Shown here in pieces: positions 8,005-16,912 of a stretch of DNA of 64,000 nucleotides (position 1 is its first letter; every line of letters starts with the position of its first letter). Made by a program: the position numbers and the translations under genes. The notes under the pieces are model-generated. The model worked only from the letters and a program-made list of their open reading frames with translations. It searched no databases and was not told the DNA's origin. This DNA is from Levilinea sp. (GTDB taxonomy: Bacteria > Chloroflexota > Anaerolineae > Anaerolineales > Anaerolineaceae): positions 1 to 64,000 of the forward strand of contig JARKPO010000087.1 in assembly GCA_029975215.1 (NCBI GenBank), read 5' to 3'.

Positions 8005-8949
8005 TTATTCTTGCAGCGCCGCGCTGACCACAATGCGCAGGTCGTCCACCATATAAGGGTAGCAGGATATCAATGTTACCACAGGTTCGCGAGTCTGGGC
8101 CATAACTTCTACCCGAGTCGGCTCTACAATTTGGGTTTGCTGCACGATATAGGTGTAAGTGCGCTGGCTGGTGAATAAAATCACCTCGTCCCCCGGGTTT
8201 AAACGATCGAGATGGCGGAAAATTTCGCCGAAAACGTCATTATGGGCCGACAGCACGATATTCCCAGCCTGGCCGGGGTTCGGGGTTCCAACGCTCTGAC
8301 CCACGCCTTTTTTCAATTGTTCAAAGCCGTCCCCCTGCACCACCGGGTGATCCACGCCAATGGCGGGGATCTGGATGCGCACAGCCTGCTGAGGGCCGGC
8401 CGTGGGCGCAGGCAAATTCGCCAGGGACTGCACCAGAGGCCGCAGATGTTCGGGGATTTCTGCATCATTGGGCTGCACGCCGCCCGGCGCGTTGGGTGGG
8501 GTATGACCGGAGGGCAGCACCACTGCCATGATCAGCGGGGTAGGTGTCAACGTGGGCTGGATCAGCGCCGAAGCCACTTTCTGATTCAAGCTGCGCAGGG
8601 AGTTCATGCCGTTAAACAGCACGAACACCAACCCCAATACCGCGGCAATCTCCACCCCCAGCAGCAGCCGGTCTACCCAGCTGCGGGGTGGGCGCGTGCG
8701 CCGGGCCGCGGTGTCAGCGGAACTGCGGCGCGGTCCTTCCCAATCTTCCTCCCCCTCTTCATCCGCCGCTATGCTCCCGCTGCGCAGCCGCTCCAGGGGC
8801 ACAGCCGCGGGCTGCGGCTCCACCATCACCACCCGCCCGGTCACGCGGTAGCGTTCCAGGCGCATCTGACGTTCTGCGCGCCGCTTTTCAATCAGCAGAT
8901 GGCGCAGTTCTTCGACAGTCAGTTCTTCAGGGGTTCGTTTACGGGCCAC
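8005..8949 (-). CDS. Class D/E-like sortase
   Basis: 314 residues: a charged cytosolic N-terminus of about 95 residues, one membrane anchor (LLLGVEIAAVLGLVFVLFNGM), a Pro-rich spacer, and a C-terminal sortase domain. The catalytic residues are visible: His in NIVLSAHND, Cys in VTLISCYPY and Arg in DDLRIVVSA. QIPAIGVDHPVVQGDG is the usual sortase N-terminal strand. It would cleave sorting signals or act on other extracellular substrates; no LPXTG-type substrate is evident nearby. The start is a GTG. A TTGGAA-16-TATAAT promoter lies 40-67 bp upstream on the minus strand. Confidence 0.85.
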   Translation of the reverse strand: MARKRTPEELTVEELRHLLIEKRRAERQMRLERYRVTGRVVMVEPQPAAVPLERLRSGSIAADEEGEEDWEGPRRSSADTAARRTRPPRSWVDRLLLGVEIAAVLGLVFVLFNGMNSLRSLNQKVASALIQPTLTPTPLIMAVVLPSGHTPPNAPGGVQPNDAEIPEHLRPLVQSLANLPAPTAGPQQAVRIQIPAIGVDHPVVQGDGFEQLKKGVGQSVGTPNPGQAGNIVLSAHNDVFGEIFRHLDRLNPGDEVILFTSQRTYTYIVQQTQIVEPTRVEVMAQTREPVVTLISCYPYMVDDLRIVVSAALQE

Positions 8950-8988
8950 AGAATCCGCTCACTTTGTAAATACACACGATCCGATAGG

Positions 8989-9016
8989 ATTATACCCCAG
9001 ATTTCAGCACTTCCAA
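8989..9016 (-). promoter_or_regulatory. Promoter of the sortase unit
   Basis: On the minus strand TTGGAA (9011-9016) is followed after 16 bp by a perfect TATAAT (8989-8994). It faces away from another TATAAT at 9044-9049 that serves the divergent GT39 gene. Confidence 0.6.
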
Positions 9017-9043
9017 CGCAGCCCACATGCGCGCGAGAACCGC

Positions 9044-9049
9044 TATAAT
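9044..9049 (+). promoter_or_regulatory. -10 box for the large GT39 gene
   Basis: A perfect TATAAT 33 bp before ATG 9082, giving a leader of about 25 nt that carries AGGA just before the start. No clear -35 element is seen. Confidence 0.45.
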
Positions 9050-9081
9050 ACATAGCAGTCCCGTAATGGACAGCAGGATGT

Positions 9082-11568
9082 ATGCCAAACCCAAAACGTC
9101 GTTTCCCTCTTCTTCTCTGGCTGCGTTCCCGCGCCGTACCCCCGGTGGAGGATACCGTTCACCCGTCAGAAACGACCACCGCAGACGCGGCGGAGGAAGT
9201 GCGCGCGCTGCGGGCAGAGGTGGCCGCCCTGCGCGCCGAACGCGACGCCCTACGCGCCCAACTGCAAGCCCTACAGTCCCCCCCCCCCCTCCCCGATGAA
9301 CCCGGCCCTCACGTCACACCGCGCTGGGCGGCCTGGGTACGCCGCCATGCCCGCGCGCTGGCGGTGGGTCTGGGACTGGCGCTCAGCCTGGCTGTCCCTG
9401 TATGGCTCATCCTGCGCGAACGCTGGCTGCAAGAGCCGATCCGCGACATGCTCTACCGTGAGTGGAACGCCGTTCCTTTCTTAAAAACTCTGGCGCTGCC
9501 CTCTTACTTCCTGATCGTATTTGTCTGTCTGTTGGCCGCATTTTTCATTTACATGCGCTGGATTCCGCGCGACCGTGAAGCCTATCTGCCCGACCCGGCT
9601 GCAACCGTAGAGCCGCTGCCCCGCCTTTCGCCGGTTGAACGGTGGGTCTGCCGCGGGCTGCAAATCGCGGCGGTGCTGCTGGCCATGTTCAGCTTTGGGC
9701 GCGCTGCCCTGCGCCAGACCTACCCCGGGGCCGAGCTGCTGCTGGCGCTGCTGTTTTACCTGCTAGGACGGCTGCTGGTGGAATACCCCTGGGTGCGCCT
9801 GCGCGCCGCCCTGAGGCACATGCCCGGGTGGCCCTGGCTGCTCGCTCTGGTGATCGCTGCCCTGACGCTGTTCCTGCGCGCCCTCACCTGGAGCCAAAGC
9901 GCCGCGGCCTGGGGGTTAGGGGCCTTTTTGGCCCTGGCTTTGGCGGCCCTGTGGCCGCAGCGCGCCCGTATGCCTGCCGCCGCATGGGTGGCGCTGCTGG
10001 CGTTGGTGTTATATTCCCTGCAAATCCTCTCCTGGCAGTTCGCTGCCATTGGCGACGAGCACAGTTTTTACACCTACGCCCGCTCCCAACTGGAAGAATT
10101 CACCCTCAGCACGCACCTGTCGCGTTTCTTCTCCGGTCAGGCGGTGTACGGCAGTCACCCCTATTTTTCCTCCCTCATTCAGGCCGTTTTCATGGGAATC
10201 CTGGGCAAAGACGCCTTCGGGTGGCGTTTTAGCAACATCTTTTTGATCTCCATCGCCGCGGCCCTGTTTTACGCCTTCTTCTGGCGCTTCACCCACCCGC
10301 GCACGGCCTTCCTGACCGCCTTTTGGATGGCCTGCTCCCATTATTTGATGGCCTTCAGCAAGATCGGCTACAACAATTTGCAGGCTCTGTTCCTCATGGG
10401 GGTGGTGCTGGCGCTGACGGCCGAGGCGGCCTACACCCGCCGCCGCCTGGCGTACAGCCTGTTGGGGACCGCCCTGGGCTTTTGCTTTTATGTCTATCCG
10501 GCGGCTCTGTACGTGCTGCCCCTGCCGGTGGTCTTCCTATTGTTTTATGACTTCCCCCGCGACCGGCAGTCCTGGGGACGCTGGTGGCTGATGTTCACCC
10601 CCTTGTTCCTGCTGATGGCGCCGCTGGTTTTCCAGCCCGGCTATTGGGCCGAAAAAATCCCAGGGACCTTTCTGAACAAGCCGGAACTGGCGAGCAACAG
10701 CAGCTCTTTGGGACAGCATTTCCTCAGCAACCTGCTCTATTCGGCCCTGGGCTATCTGTACATCCCCAATGAGTCGCATTTCGTAGTTTCTTCATATGTG
10801 GACCCGCTCAGCGGGGTTTTGGTGACCCTGGGCTTCTTTGAGCTGCTGCGCCAGGCAGGCCGCCGACGCTTTGCCCGCGCCGGGTTGGCCTGCTTTGCCC
10901 TGCTGCTGATCCTGGTGGGCACCACCCACGACCGAGAGTTCCCCGCCAACACGCGCATGTTTATGCTGTTGCCGTTTTGGGCCTGGATGGCGGCCAGCGC
11001 GCTGGATGGATGGATGCGGCGCTGGGCCAATGCCTGGCCGGGCAAGGCCGGGCTGCAGCGCGCGGTTTTAGGGGCGGTGCTGTTGGGGACGGCGGCTCTG
11101 AATGTTTATCAGGGCTACGGTCTGTCGCGCCTGCGCACGGTGGGCATCCCCGAAATTGAGGTGCTGTTTGTGCGCCTGATGCAGCGCGACCATGCTCTCT
11201 TTGCCGATGCTGACAAAACTTTCCTGTTCCTAACCGAAGAGGACTGGGGCATTGACGGCATCCGCGTGCTGCGCGATATCTACCGCCTGCCGCCTTCTCA
11301 GAAGCAGTTGGATCGGGCAGTGGTCACAGAGCCAAAATTCTCCCCCGAACTGGCCGCACGCATCCGCCAGCCGGACGTGCTGGTGATCTTTGAGCCGTGG
11401 ATGAATGAAGATTTGCTGGTGGCTTTGGAAGGAGAGATGGTGCGCCTGGGCAAATATGACTGTCCGGTGCAGGACGCGGTGTGGACCCCGCCGCGCTTCG
11501 ACCTGTGGACGTCGCGCGAATGGGTGGCGCTTTGCCCGCGCGATGGGGATTGGACAGCCCGCCCCTGA
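9082..11568 (+). CDS. Large GT39/PMT-like membrane glycosyltransferase with N-terminal coiled coil
   Basis: 828 residues. Residues ~30-65 form a strong heptad coiled coil (RAEVAALRAERDALRAQL); about 12 membrane helices follow. The loop IGDEHSFYTYARSQLEEF holds the Asp-Glu pair expected in the first extracytoplasmic loop of GT-C enzymes, and SKIGYNNLQALFLMGVVLAL is typical of GT39 family members. The C-terminal ~100 residues are soluble. It likely moves a sugar from a polyprenyl-phosphate donor to an envelope acceptor, fitting the LCP and SLT-like genes downstream. The coiled coil is unusual for the family and may mediate assembly with a partner. Confidence 0.8.
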   Translation: MPNPKRRFPLLLWLRSRAVPPVEDTVHPSETTTADAAEEVRALRAEVAALRAERDALRAQLQALQSPPPLPDEPGPHVTPRWAAWVRRHARALAVGLGLALSLAVPVWLILRERWLQEPIRDMLYREWNAVPFLKTLALPSYFLIVFVCLLAAFFIYMRWIPRDREAYLPDPAATVEPLPRLSPVERWVCRGLQIAAVLLAMFSFGRAALRQTYPGAELLLALLFYLLGRLLVEYPWVRLRAALRHMPGWPWLLALVIAALTLFLRALTWSQSAAAWGLGAFLALALAALWPQRARMPAAAWVALLALVLYSLQILSWQFAAIGDEHSFYTYARSQLEEFTLSTHLSRFFSGQAVYGSHPYFSSLIQAVFMGILGKDAFGWRFSNIFLISIAAALFYAFFWRFTHPRTAFLTAFWMACSHYLMAFSKIGYNNLQALFLMGVVLALTAEAAYTRRRLAYSLLGTALGFCFYVYPAALYVLPLPVVFLLFYDFPRDRQSWGRWWLMFTPLFLLMAPLVFQPGYWAEKIPGTFLNKPELASNSSSLGQHFLSNLLYSALGYLYIPNESHFVVSSYVDPLSGVLVTLGFFELLRQAGRRRFARAGLACFALLLILVGTTHDREFPANTRMFMLLPFWAWMAASALDGWMRRWANAWPGKAGLQRAVLGAVLLGTAALNVYQGYGLSRLRTVGIPEIEVLFVRLMQRDHALFADADKTFLFLTEEDWGIDGIRVLRDIYRLPPSQKQLDRAVVTEPKFSPELAARIRQPDVLVIFEPWMNEDLLVALEGEMVRLGKYDCPVQDAVWTPPRFDLWTSREWVALCPRDGDWTARP

Positions 11569-11581
11569 GGGCGGCGCGTGC

Positions 11582-11587
11582 TATAAT
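11582..11587 (+). promoter_or_regulatory. -10 box of leaderless LCP mRNA
   Basis: TATAAT followed by six bases (GCCCTT) and then ATG 11594. There is no ribosome binding site in between, so the transcript should start at or next to the start codon. Confidence 0.55.
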
Positions 11588-11593
11588 GCCCTT

Positions 11594-13057
11594 ATGTGCG
11601 CCGCCCCATCTGCCCGTGTGATCACCCGCCGCTGCCTGGCGGTTTGCCTGGCAGCCGGGTCGCTTTTGATGGCGGTGAGCTGCGCCTGGCTGTCGGCTCC
11701 CAATGCCGCCCCCACCCCTTCCGTCAGCCCTTCACCCCCGCCCACGGCTTCGGCCACGATGCAGCCCAGCCCTGTGCTTTCCCCTACCTTTGGCCTGAAC
11801 CCCGACCTGCCGGTCTGGCAGGAGTATCCCGCCCCGCGTCAGACGCCGGTCCTGCCCATCCCGCCGCCCGAAGCCCCGCTGGAGCTGGGGGATGAGGTGC
11901 GGGTGCTGGTGCTGATGGGCACGGATCAGGACGCGCCTTTTGTGGGGCGCACAGACGCTATGCTGCTGATTCTGTACCACCCGCGCTTTGGGCGCGCCAG
12001 CGTGGTGGCCCTGCCCGCGGACCTGATGGGCTATCTGCCCGGCCACACCATGCAGCGCATCCAAACCGCTTACGGTTTGGGCAGTTTGGATCTGCTTCGG
12101 CAGACCCTGCGCTATAACTTCGGCCTGCCGGTAGACGATTTTGCCCTGGTGAACGCCGACCTCTTCAGCGATTATGTGGATGCAGAAGGCGGTTTAGAGA
12201 TCACCGTGCTGCGCGACTACCCAAAATCCTGCGGCGGCATCCGCACCGGCCCAGCGCGCATGAACGGGCAAAAGCTGCTGTGCTACGTCAGTTTCCGCGA
12301 GGAAAACGACGAGATTGACCGCAATATCCGGCAGTTACAGGTATTCGAGCTGATCTTCATGCGCATGGCGCAGGGCGGGGCCTTGAGCCGTCTGGATGAA
12401 CTGAGCAAGCGCTACCAGGAGGTGCTGGCGACCAATTTGACGCCGGACGACCTGGTGAAAAATATTCCCCTGGCGCTGCGCGTGGCGGATGTGGGCCGGT
12501 TGGGGCTGTACACCCTCTCGAGGGCCGACATCTCCGCCTGGAGCCTGCCGGGGCAGGGCGGGGCGGTGGTGTTCTTGCCCAACCGCGAACGGATTCGCCC
12601 GGTGCTCCAGCAGGCCGCAAACTTCCTGAACGACCCCGGCCCGGTCACCGACCGCGTGCTGACCTTGCAATATGAGCTGACCCGTTCACCCACCGCCACC
12701 ATCACCCTGACCCCCACGTTAACGCCCACGCGCACGCCGACCCGCACGCGCACCATCACCCCCACCCGCACTATCACGCGCACGCGCACCATCACCCTGA
12801 CGCGTACCATTACCCGCACGCGCACCATTACCCCCACGCGCACCATCACCCCCACGCGCACGGTCACGCGCACCGGCACCATCACGCGCACGCCCACCAT
12901 CTCGACGACGCCGACCATCTCCACCACGCCGACCATCTCGGCCACCCCTACCATTTCGGCCACGCCTACGATTACGCTGACCCCCACCCTCACGCTGACC
13001 CCCACCCTCACCCTCACACCCTCGCCCACGATGACGTTCACCATTCCGCCGCCCTAG
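11594..13057 (+). CDS. LytR-CpsA-Psr (LCP) lipoprotein-like protein with Thr-rich repeat tail
   Basis: 487 residues. A signal segment with a Cys (LAAGSLLMAVSCAW) is followed by a Pro/Thr spacer, an LCP domain at about 90-270 and a 120-residue low-complexity tail. LCP hallmarks include VLVLMGTDQDAPFVGRTDAM, VVALPADLMGYLPG and the Arg/Asp set in REENDEIDRNIRQLQ. LCP enzymes attach undecaprenyl-linked glycopolymers to the cell wall or proteins. The tail is built from six-residue TITPTR/TITRTR and TISxTP units. The reading frame is open upstream to 11405, but that part overlaps the previous gene; the signal peptide and TATAAT spacing make 11594 the start. Confidence 0.82.
   Translation: MCAAPSARVITRRCLAVCLAAGSLLMAVSCAWLSAPNAAPTPSVSPSPPPTASATMQPSPVLSPTFGLNPDLPVWQEYPAPRQTPVLPIPPPEAPLELGDEVRVLVLMGTDQDAPFVGRTDAMLLILYHPRFGRASVVALPADLMGYLPGHTMQRIQTAYGLGSLDLLRQTLRYNFGLPVDDFALVNADLFSDYVDAEGGLEITVLRDYPKSCGGIRTGPARMNGQKLLCYVSFREENDEIDRNIRQLQVFELIFMRMAQGGALSRLDELSKRYQEVLATNLTPDDLVKNIPLALRVADVGRLGLYTLSRADISAWSLPGQGGAVVFLPNRERIRPVLQQAANFLNDPGPVTDRVLTLQYELTRSPTATITLTPTLTPTRTPTRTRTITPTRTITRTRTITLTRTITRTRTITPTRTITPTRTVTRTGTITRTPTISTTPTISTTPTISATPTISATPTITLTPTLTLTPTLTLTPSPTMTFTIPPP
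12700..13044 (+). repeat. 18-bp tandem repeat coding the Thr-rich LCP tail
   Basis: Imperfect 18-bp units of the type ACCATCACCCCCACGCGC encode TITxTR about eight times, then change to TISTTP and TISATP units and end in TLTLTP. The array is in frame and has no stop. Such arrays often vary in copy number between strains (general knowledge). Confidence 0.85.
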
Positions 13058-13063
13058 GGCGGC
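13048..13063. other. Perfect 16-bp palindrome centred on the LCP stop codon
   Basis: GCCGCCC-TA-GGGCGGC; the TAG stop is 13055-13057. It can form a short GC hairpin with a CTAG loop but no T-tract follows, so terminator function is uncertain. Confidence 0.4.
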
Positions 13064-13208
13064 ATTCATCCGCAAGATTTCATCTGGTTTTAAAAGTTTT
13101 ATGATACACTACACGCAAGAGACGACGCTTTCTTCCAGAAACCGCCGCTTTCGAGGTGGGATGCGGGCGAAACACAGTTTGTAGGTTGGGAGGAGTTTTG
13201 CCACGATC

Positions 13209-15008
13209 ATGAGGCGCTGGCTGCTGGGCGGTATTATCGGTGTCCTTTTGTTGGGGAGCTTTCTGGCCTCTCCCATGACCTGGGCACGCGCCCAAGACGG
13301 TTCCACCCCTACCCCAACCCCCACCGACGGCCCCATTCGCCAAACCATCTTGAATATTGATGTCGACCGTTACACCTGGTGGCTGCTGCGCTGGGCCGAT
13401 AACCGCATCGTCTGCACGGTGGTGGTGGAGCACCCCGATGCGCCCACCGGCGCGGAGGTGCTGAATACCTGCGGATTGGACATTTATGAAGACTGGGAAG
13501 AAAGTGCCCCCTGCGACCAATCCTTGGGGGATAAAAGCACCTGTCCGGGGGTGTATCTGCATCGGGTGAATCAAGAGCGGGTGCAAAAAGAGGTCAAGAT
13601 TGAGCTGCCCGCCCCCGAAGTGTGGGTTTCATTGGAAGGCTGCCAGCCCGAACCCCCCGATAACCGCTGTTCCACCATCCCCAGCCTGGTGATCAGCGCC
13701 AAAGAACCCCTGCCCAACGAAAGCATCATGCGCATTCAAGGCGCGTACGGCTCCGAGCCGTTCTCGTGCACCGGCGAAACCTGCGTGCTGCCCATGCGCC
13801 CCACCGGCCCCAAAGGGGAGACGGTTCAGTTTTGGGCCGATTCCAGCTTTGGCGACTCCAGCCAACGCTACACCGCCCTGGTGCGCGTACTGCCCTGGGG
13901 CGATTTTATGTCTCCCGAAGGCCGCAAAAGCGACCCGCGCCTGTATTATGTGGATGTACTCTCCTCTCAGTGGCGCGGACAGCGCCCGGCCTCTTGCTCT
14001 GATATCTGGCAGGCCCTGCCCGATGTGGGCGGGCTGCCCGCCTGGCTTTCCAGCCCGCAGAGCGCAGATGAACTGCGCTCGTCCATCTCCTATTACTACC
14101 TGGCCGGCATCTTGATCCAGAACGGCGCGGTGGACGCGGGCATGTGCCCCAACGACGGGCTGCAGAAAGACGGCGTGGCCAACGCCTGCGGGGTGCAGGT
14201 GGCCATGCCGGAAGTGTTGGAGTGGCAGAACCGCTTTGATGCCGAAATTCTCCAAGTCTCGCAGGATACCGGTGTCCCGGCACAACTGGTGAAAAACATC
14301 TTCTCGCGCGAAAGCCAGCTTTGGCCGGGCCTTTATAAGACCTTCCGCGAGGCGGGGTTGGGCCAGCTGACCTCCAACGGGGCCGATACGGTGCTTTTAT
14401 GGAATTCCAGCTTTTTTGACCAGTTTTGCCCCCTGGTGCTCAGCCGCGACGCTTGCCAGCAAGGTTTTCTGAAATTGGGCGAGAAGGAACAAAACATTCT
14501 GCGCGGCGCGCTGGTGCAAAAGGTGAACGCGGCCTGTGCCGACTGCCCCGAGGGAATTGATATGACCCAGGCCAATTTCAGCGTGGGCGTGTTTGCCGAA
14601 GGGCTGCTGGCCAACTGCGAGCAGGTAGCGCGCATCGTTCGCAACGTCACCGAACGCGAGCCGGGGCAGGTCTCCAGCTACACCGACCTGTGGCGCTTCA
14701 CCCTGGTAAATTACAACGCCGGAGCGGGCTGTCTGGCGGAGGCGATTCAGACCACCTACGACAACGAAGACCCGCTGGAATGGCGTTATGTCTCCAAGAA
14801 TCTGGAACCCGCCTGCCGCGGGTCGGTGAAATATGTGGCGGACATCGTCCAGGTTCCGGGGGCAGCCCCCACCCCCACACCCTGGCTGGCGGTCAACATC
14901 ACCCCCACCCCCGACACGCCCTATCTGGACGGGGATTGGACAGATGAAGACAGCTGGGACGATGAGGATTATGAGGATTGGGAAACCGAGGACTGGGAAG
15001 ACTGGTAA
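13209..15008 (+). CDS. Secreted lytic-transglycosylase-like protein with acidic C-terminal tail
   Basis: 599 residues. Signal peptide at 1-30 (LLGGIIGVLLLGSF, then SPMTWARA). Residues ~40-280 are a Cys-rich beta-type region without an obvious family. From about 345 the pattern QDTGVPAQLVKNIFSRESQLWPG, then GLGQLT, and later NYNAGAGCL follows the SLT/goose-lysozyme order (catalytic Glu, GLGQMT motif, NYNxG motif), so it may cleave peptidoglycan. The final ~25 residues are almost all Asp, Glu and Trp in WEDW-like units. GGAGGAG lies 13 bases before the ATG. The transglycosylase call is from motifs only; Cys pairs suggest disulfide bonds. Confidence 0.7.
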   Translation: MRRWLLGGIIGVLLLGSFLASPMTWARAQDGSTPTPTPTDGPIRQTILNIDVDRYTWWLLRWADNRIVCTVVVEHPDAPTGAEVLNTCGLDIYEDWEESAPCDQSLGDKSTCPGVYLHRVNQERVQKEVKIELPAPEVWVSLEGCQPEPPDNRCSTIPSLVISAKEPLPNESIMRIQGAYGSEPFSCTGETCVLPMRPTGPKGETVQFWADSSFGDSSQRYTALVRVLPWGDFMSPEGRKSDPRLYYVDVLSSQWRGQRPASCSDIWQALPDVGGLPAWLSSPQSADELRSSISYYYLAGILIQNGAVDAGMCPNDGLQKDGVANACGVQVAMPEVLEWQNRFDAEILQVSQDTGVPAQLVKNIFSRESQLWPGLYKTFREAGLGQLTSNGADTVLLWNSSFFDQFCPLVLSRDACQQGFLKLGEKEQNILRGALVQKVNAACADCPEGIDMTQANFSVGVFAEGLLANCEQVARIVRNVTEREPGQVSSYTDLWRFTLVNYNAGAGCLAEAIQTTYDNEDPLEWRYVSKNLEPACRGSVKYVADIVQVPGAAPTPTPWLAVNITPTPDTPYLDGDWTDEDSWDDEDYEDWETEDWEDW

Positions 15009-15032
15009 GTCCGTTCCAGCCCTTTCAACGCT

Positions 15033-16091
15033 TTACGACCAGATGCCCGCGATCGCCGTTCCGCAGCGCGGGCATTTTCCTTGCGGGGTCAGCGCGTTTT
15101 CCAGCACCATAAAACCGCGCCGCTGCACCAGGGGCAGAGCGCACTGGGGACAGTAAGTGTTTTCCAGCGGCCCCACCCGCCCCGGGCGGTTGCCCGCGTA
15201 CACATAGCGCAGTCCGGCCTCCTGGCCAATTTCTGCTGCCTGCTGCAGCAAGGCTGAAGAGGTAGGCTCAGCCTGGGTGTGGTGATAATCCGGGTGGAAA
15301 GCGGTCACATGCCAGGGGATGTCAGCCGACAGCGCGCGCAGGGTGCGGGCCGCCTCCCACAGCTCCTCCGGGCTGTCGTTGAAGCCGGGGATCACCAGGG
15401 TAACCACCTCGACCCACAGGCCCATGTTGTGCGCCTGGGCGATGCTGTCTAAGACGGCCTGCAGTTTGCCGCCCATCTCACGGTAGCGGCGCTCCTGCAT
15501 GCTCTTCAGGTCAATTTTGTACGCATCCAGATACGGGCGCAGATAGGCCAGCACTTCGGGGGTGGCGTGCCCATTGGAAACGTAGGCCGTGCGCAGACCG
15601 GCGGTTTTGGCCTCACGGAAGATGGCCACGGCCCATTCGCTGGTGATGAGTGGCTCGTTGTAGGAGGAAATCAGGGCTGCGGCTCCAGCGCGCACAGCCG
15701 TCCGCACCAGTTCCTGAGGGGAAGTTCGCTGCAGGAGCGCGGGCGGCACCCCATTCAGCGGGTCGCAGTATTCCTGGCTGATCTGCCAGTTCTGACAAAA
15801 ATCGCAGTGAAAGTCGCAGCCCAACATGCCAAAGGTCAGGGCGGTGCGCCCTGGCAGCAGATGGTTGAAAGGTTTTTTCTCAACGGGGTCCACATGCAGG
15901 GCAGCCACATAGCCGTAGGGCACGCGCAGCTGCCCCTGTCGGTGAAAACGCACCTCACAGATACCCCGCCGCCCTTCGGCCAGGGTGCAGCGGTGGGCAC
16001 AGGCGGTGCAGCGCAGGCGGCCGTCCTCCAGCCGCTCCACCAGCTCGCCGTCGGCGGTCATCTCATCCAGAAGCGCCCGCCAGTCATTCAT
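15033..16091 (-). CDS. amrS: AmmeMemoRadiSam system radical SAM enzyme
   Basis: 352 residues. An N-terminal Cys/His motif (CTACAHRCTLAEGRRGICEVR) precedes VDPVEKKPFNHLLPG and the cluster motif CDFHCDFCQNW (CxxxCxxC), the signature of the AmrS/PflA-like group. A C-terminal CPQC...CPRCG pair forms a second zinc-ribbon-like site. AmrS is linked by co-occurrence to MEMO and AMMECR1 domain proteins; its reaction is not settled. Neither partner is in this window. AAGGAGG is five bases from ATG 16091, preferred over GTG 16097. Confidence 0.88.
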   Translation of the reverse strand: MNDWRALLDEMTADGELVERLEDGRLRCTACAHRCTLAEGRRGICEVRFHRQGQLRVPYGYVAALHVDPVEKKPFNHLLPGRTALTFGMLGCDFHCDFCQNWQISQEYCDPLNGVPPALLQRTSPQELVRTAVRAGAAALISSYNEPLITSEWAVAIFREAKTAGLRTAYVSNGHATPEVLAYLRPYLDAYKIDLKSMQERRYREMGGKLQAVLDSIAQAHNMGLWVEVVTLVIPGFNDSPEELWEAARTLRALSADIPWHVTAFHPDYHHTQAEPTSSALLQQAAEIGQEAGLRYVYAGNRPGRVGPLENTYCPQCALPLVQRRGFMVLENALTPQGKCPRCGTAIAGIWS

Positions 16092-16124
16092 GCGCACCTC
16101 CTTAAGCTGATTATACCCACACCG

Positions 16125-16727
16125 TCAAGCGCGCTGCGCAAAGCGCGGATTGTGCAGCACCCCCACCCATTGGAACCAGGCCGGTTCTGGCAGCGGATTG
16201 CGCCGCAGCGTCATGCCCAGGTGGCGCATCACCGCCCGCGAGGCGGGATTGTCATCACGGGTGGTGGCCACCACTCGCGCCAAATGCAGTTCCTCGAAGG
16301 CGTAGTGCACCAGGGCGCGCGCGGCCTCCAAGGCATAGCCCTGCCGCTGCCAGCCAGGGTGGACGGCATAAAACAGGCCCACTTCGGGGGTCATGGCCCC
16401 CGGCGCGGCCTCACCCAGGCCAATTTGCCCAAAAGGCCCCAGGCTGGGCACCAGGCCGCACACGCCGATCAGCTCCTCGCTGGATTTGAGGACAACAGCG
16501 CGGTCGTTATAAGGCGGCTGGAACAACTGGCCCAGCTCACGATAGCCACGCACCGTCCATTCCAGCCAGCGCCGCCGCTCGCGCAGGCCGCGCAGTTCCT
16601 GGGCGCCGCCGTCGGTGAAACCCAGAGCTTCGTCTAAAATTTGGCTGACGGCCGCCAGATCGCTGCGCCGCAGGGGGCGAATCCACAGCCGTTCCGTCTC
16701 CAAAATGGGCATTTCGGTGTTTTTCAT
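16125..16727 (-). CDS. RimJ/RimL-type GNAT N-acetyltransferase
   Basis: 200 residues. It opens with LETERLWIRPLRRSDL, the RimJ/RimL-type start, and has the acetyl-CoA binding pattern VHPGWQRQGYALEAARALVHYAF followed by VVATTRDDNPASRAVMRHLGM. It should transfer an acetyl group to an amine, perhaps a protein N-terminus or small molecule; the substrate cannot be read from sequence. GAGG precedes the ATG by ten bases. It lies 33 bp upstream of amrS and may be co-transcribed with it. Confidence 0.88.
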   Translation of the reverse strand: MKNTEMPILETERLWIRPLRRSDLAAVSQILDEALGFTDGGAQELRGLRERRRWLEWTVRGYRELGQLFQPPYNDRAVVLKSSEELIGVCGLVPSLGPFGQIGLGEAAPGAMTPEVGLFYAVHPGWQRQGYALEAARALVHYAFEELHLARVVATTRDDNPASRAVMRHLGMTLRRNPLPEPAWFQWVGVLHNPRFAQRA

Positions 16728-16781
16728 CCGGTTTTTACCTCAAAATCGGGGGGCTGCACACATATTTGGAAGATCACCCGC

Positions 16782-16810
16782 TTGATTCTCGTTCATAAAT
16801 CTTGTACAAT
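16782..16810 (+). promoter_or_regulatory. Promoter of spoVS
   Basis: TTGATT (16782-16787), a 17-bp spacer and TACAAT (16805-16810). The predicted start near 16817 gives a leader of about 95 nt before the spoVS start, which carries GGGAGG. Confidence 0.7.
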
Positions 16811-16912
16811 TCCCATATATATTCGGAGCAATGTACGATCAATCTATTGGTAAGGCCCCCGGGAACTTAACCGCAACCATCATCCGACATTCACCAGCAT
16901 GGGAGGTTCGAA

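Noticed and set aside
11405-11593. Upstream extension of the LCP gene
   Set aside because: It overlaps the previous gene in another frame; the signal peptide and -10 spacing start at 11594.
12700-13044. Possible CRISPR-like repeat array
   Set aside because: Units are contiguous, in frame and code a Thr-rich tail; there are no spacers and no cas genes.
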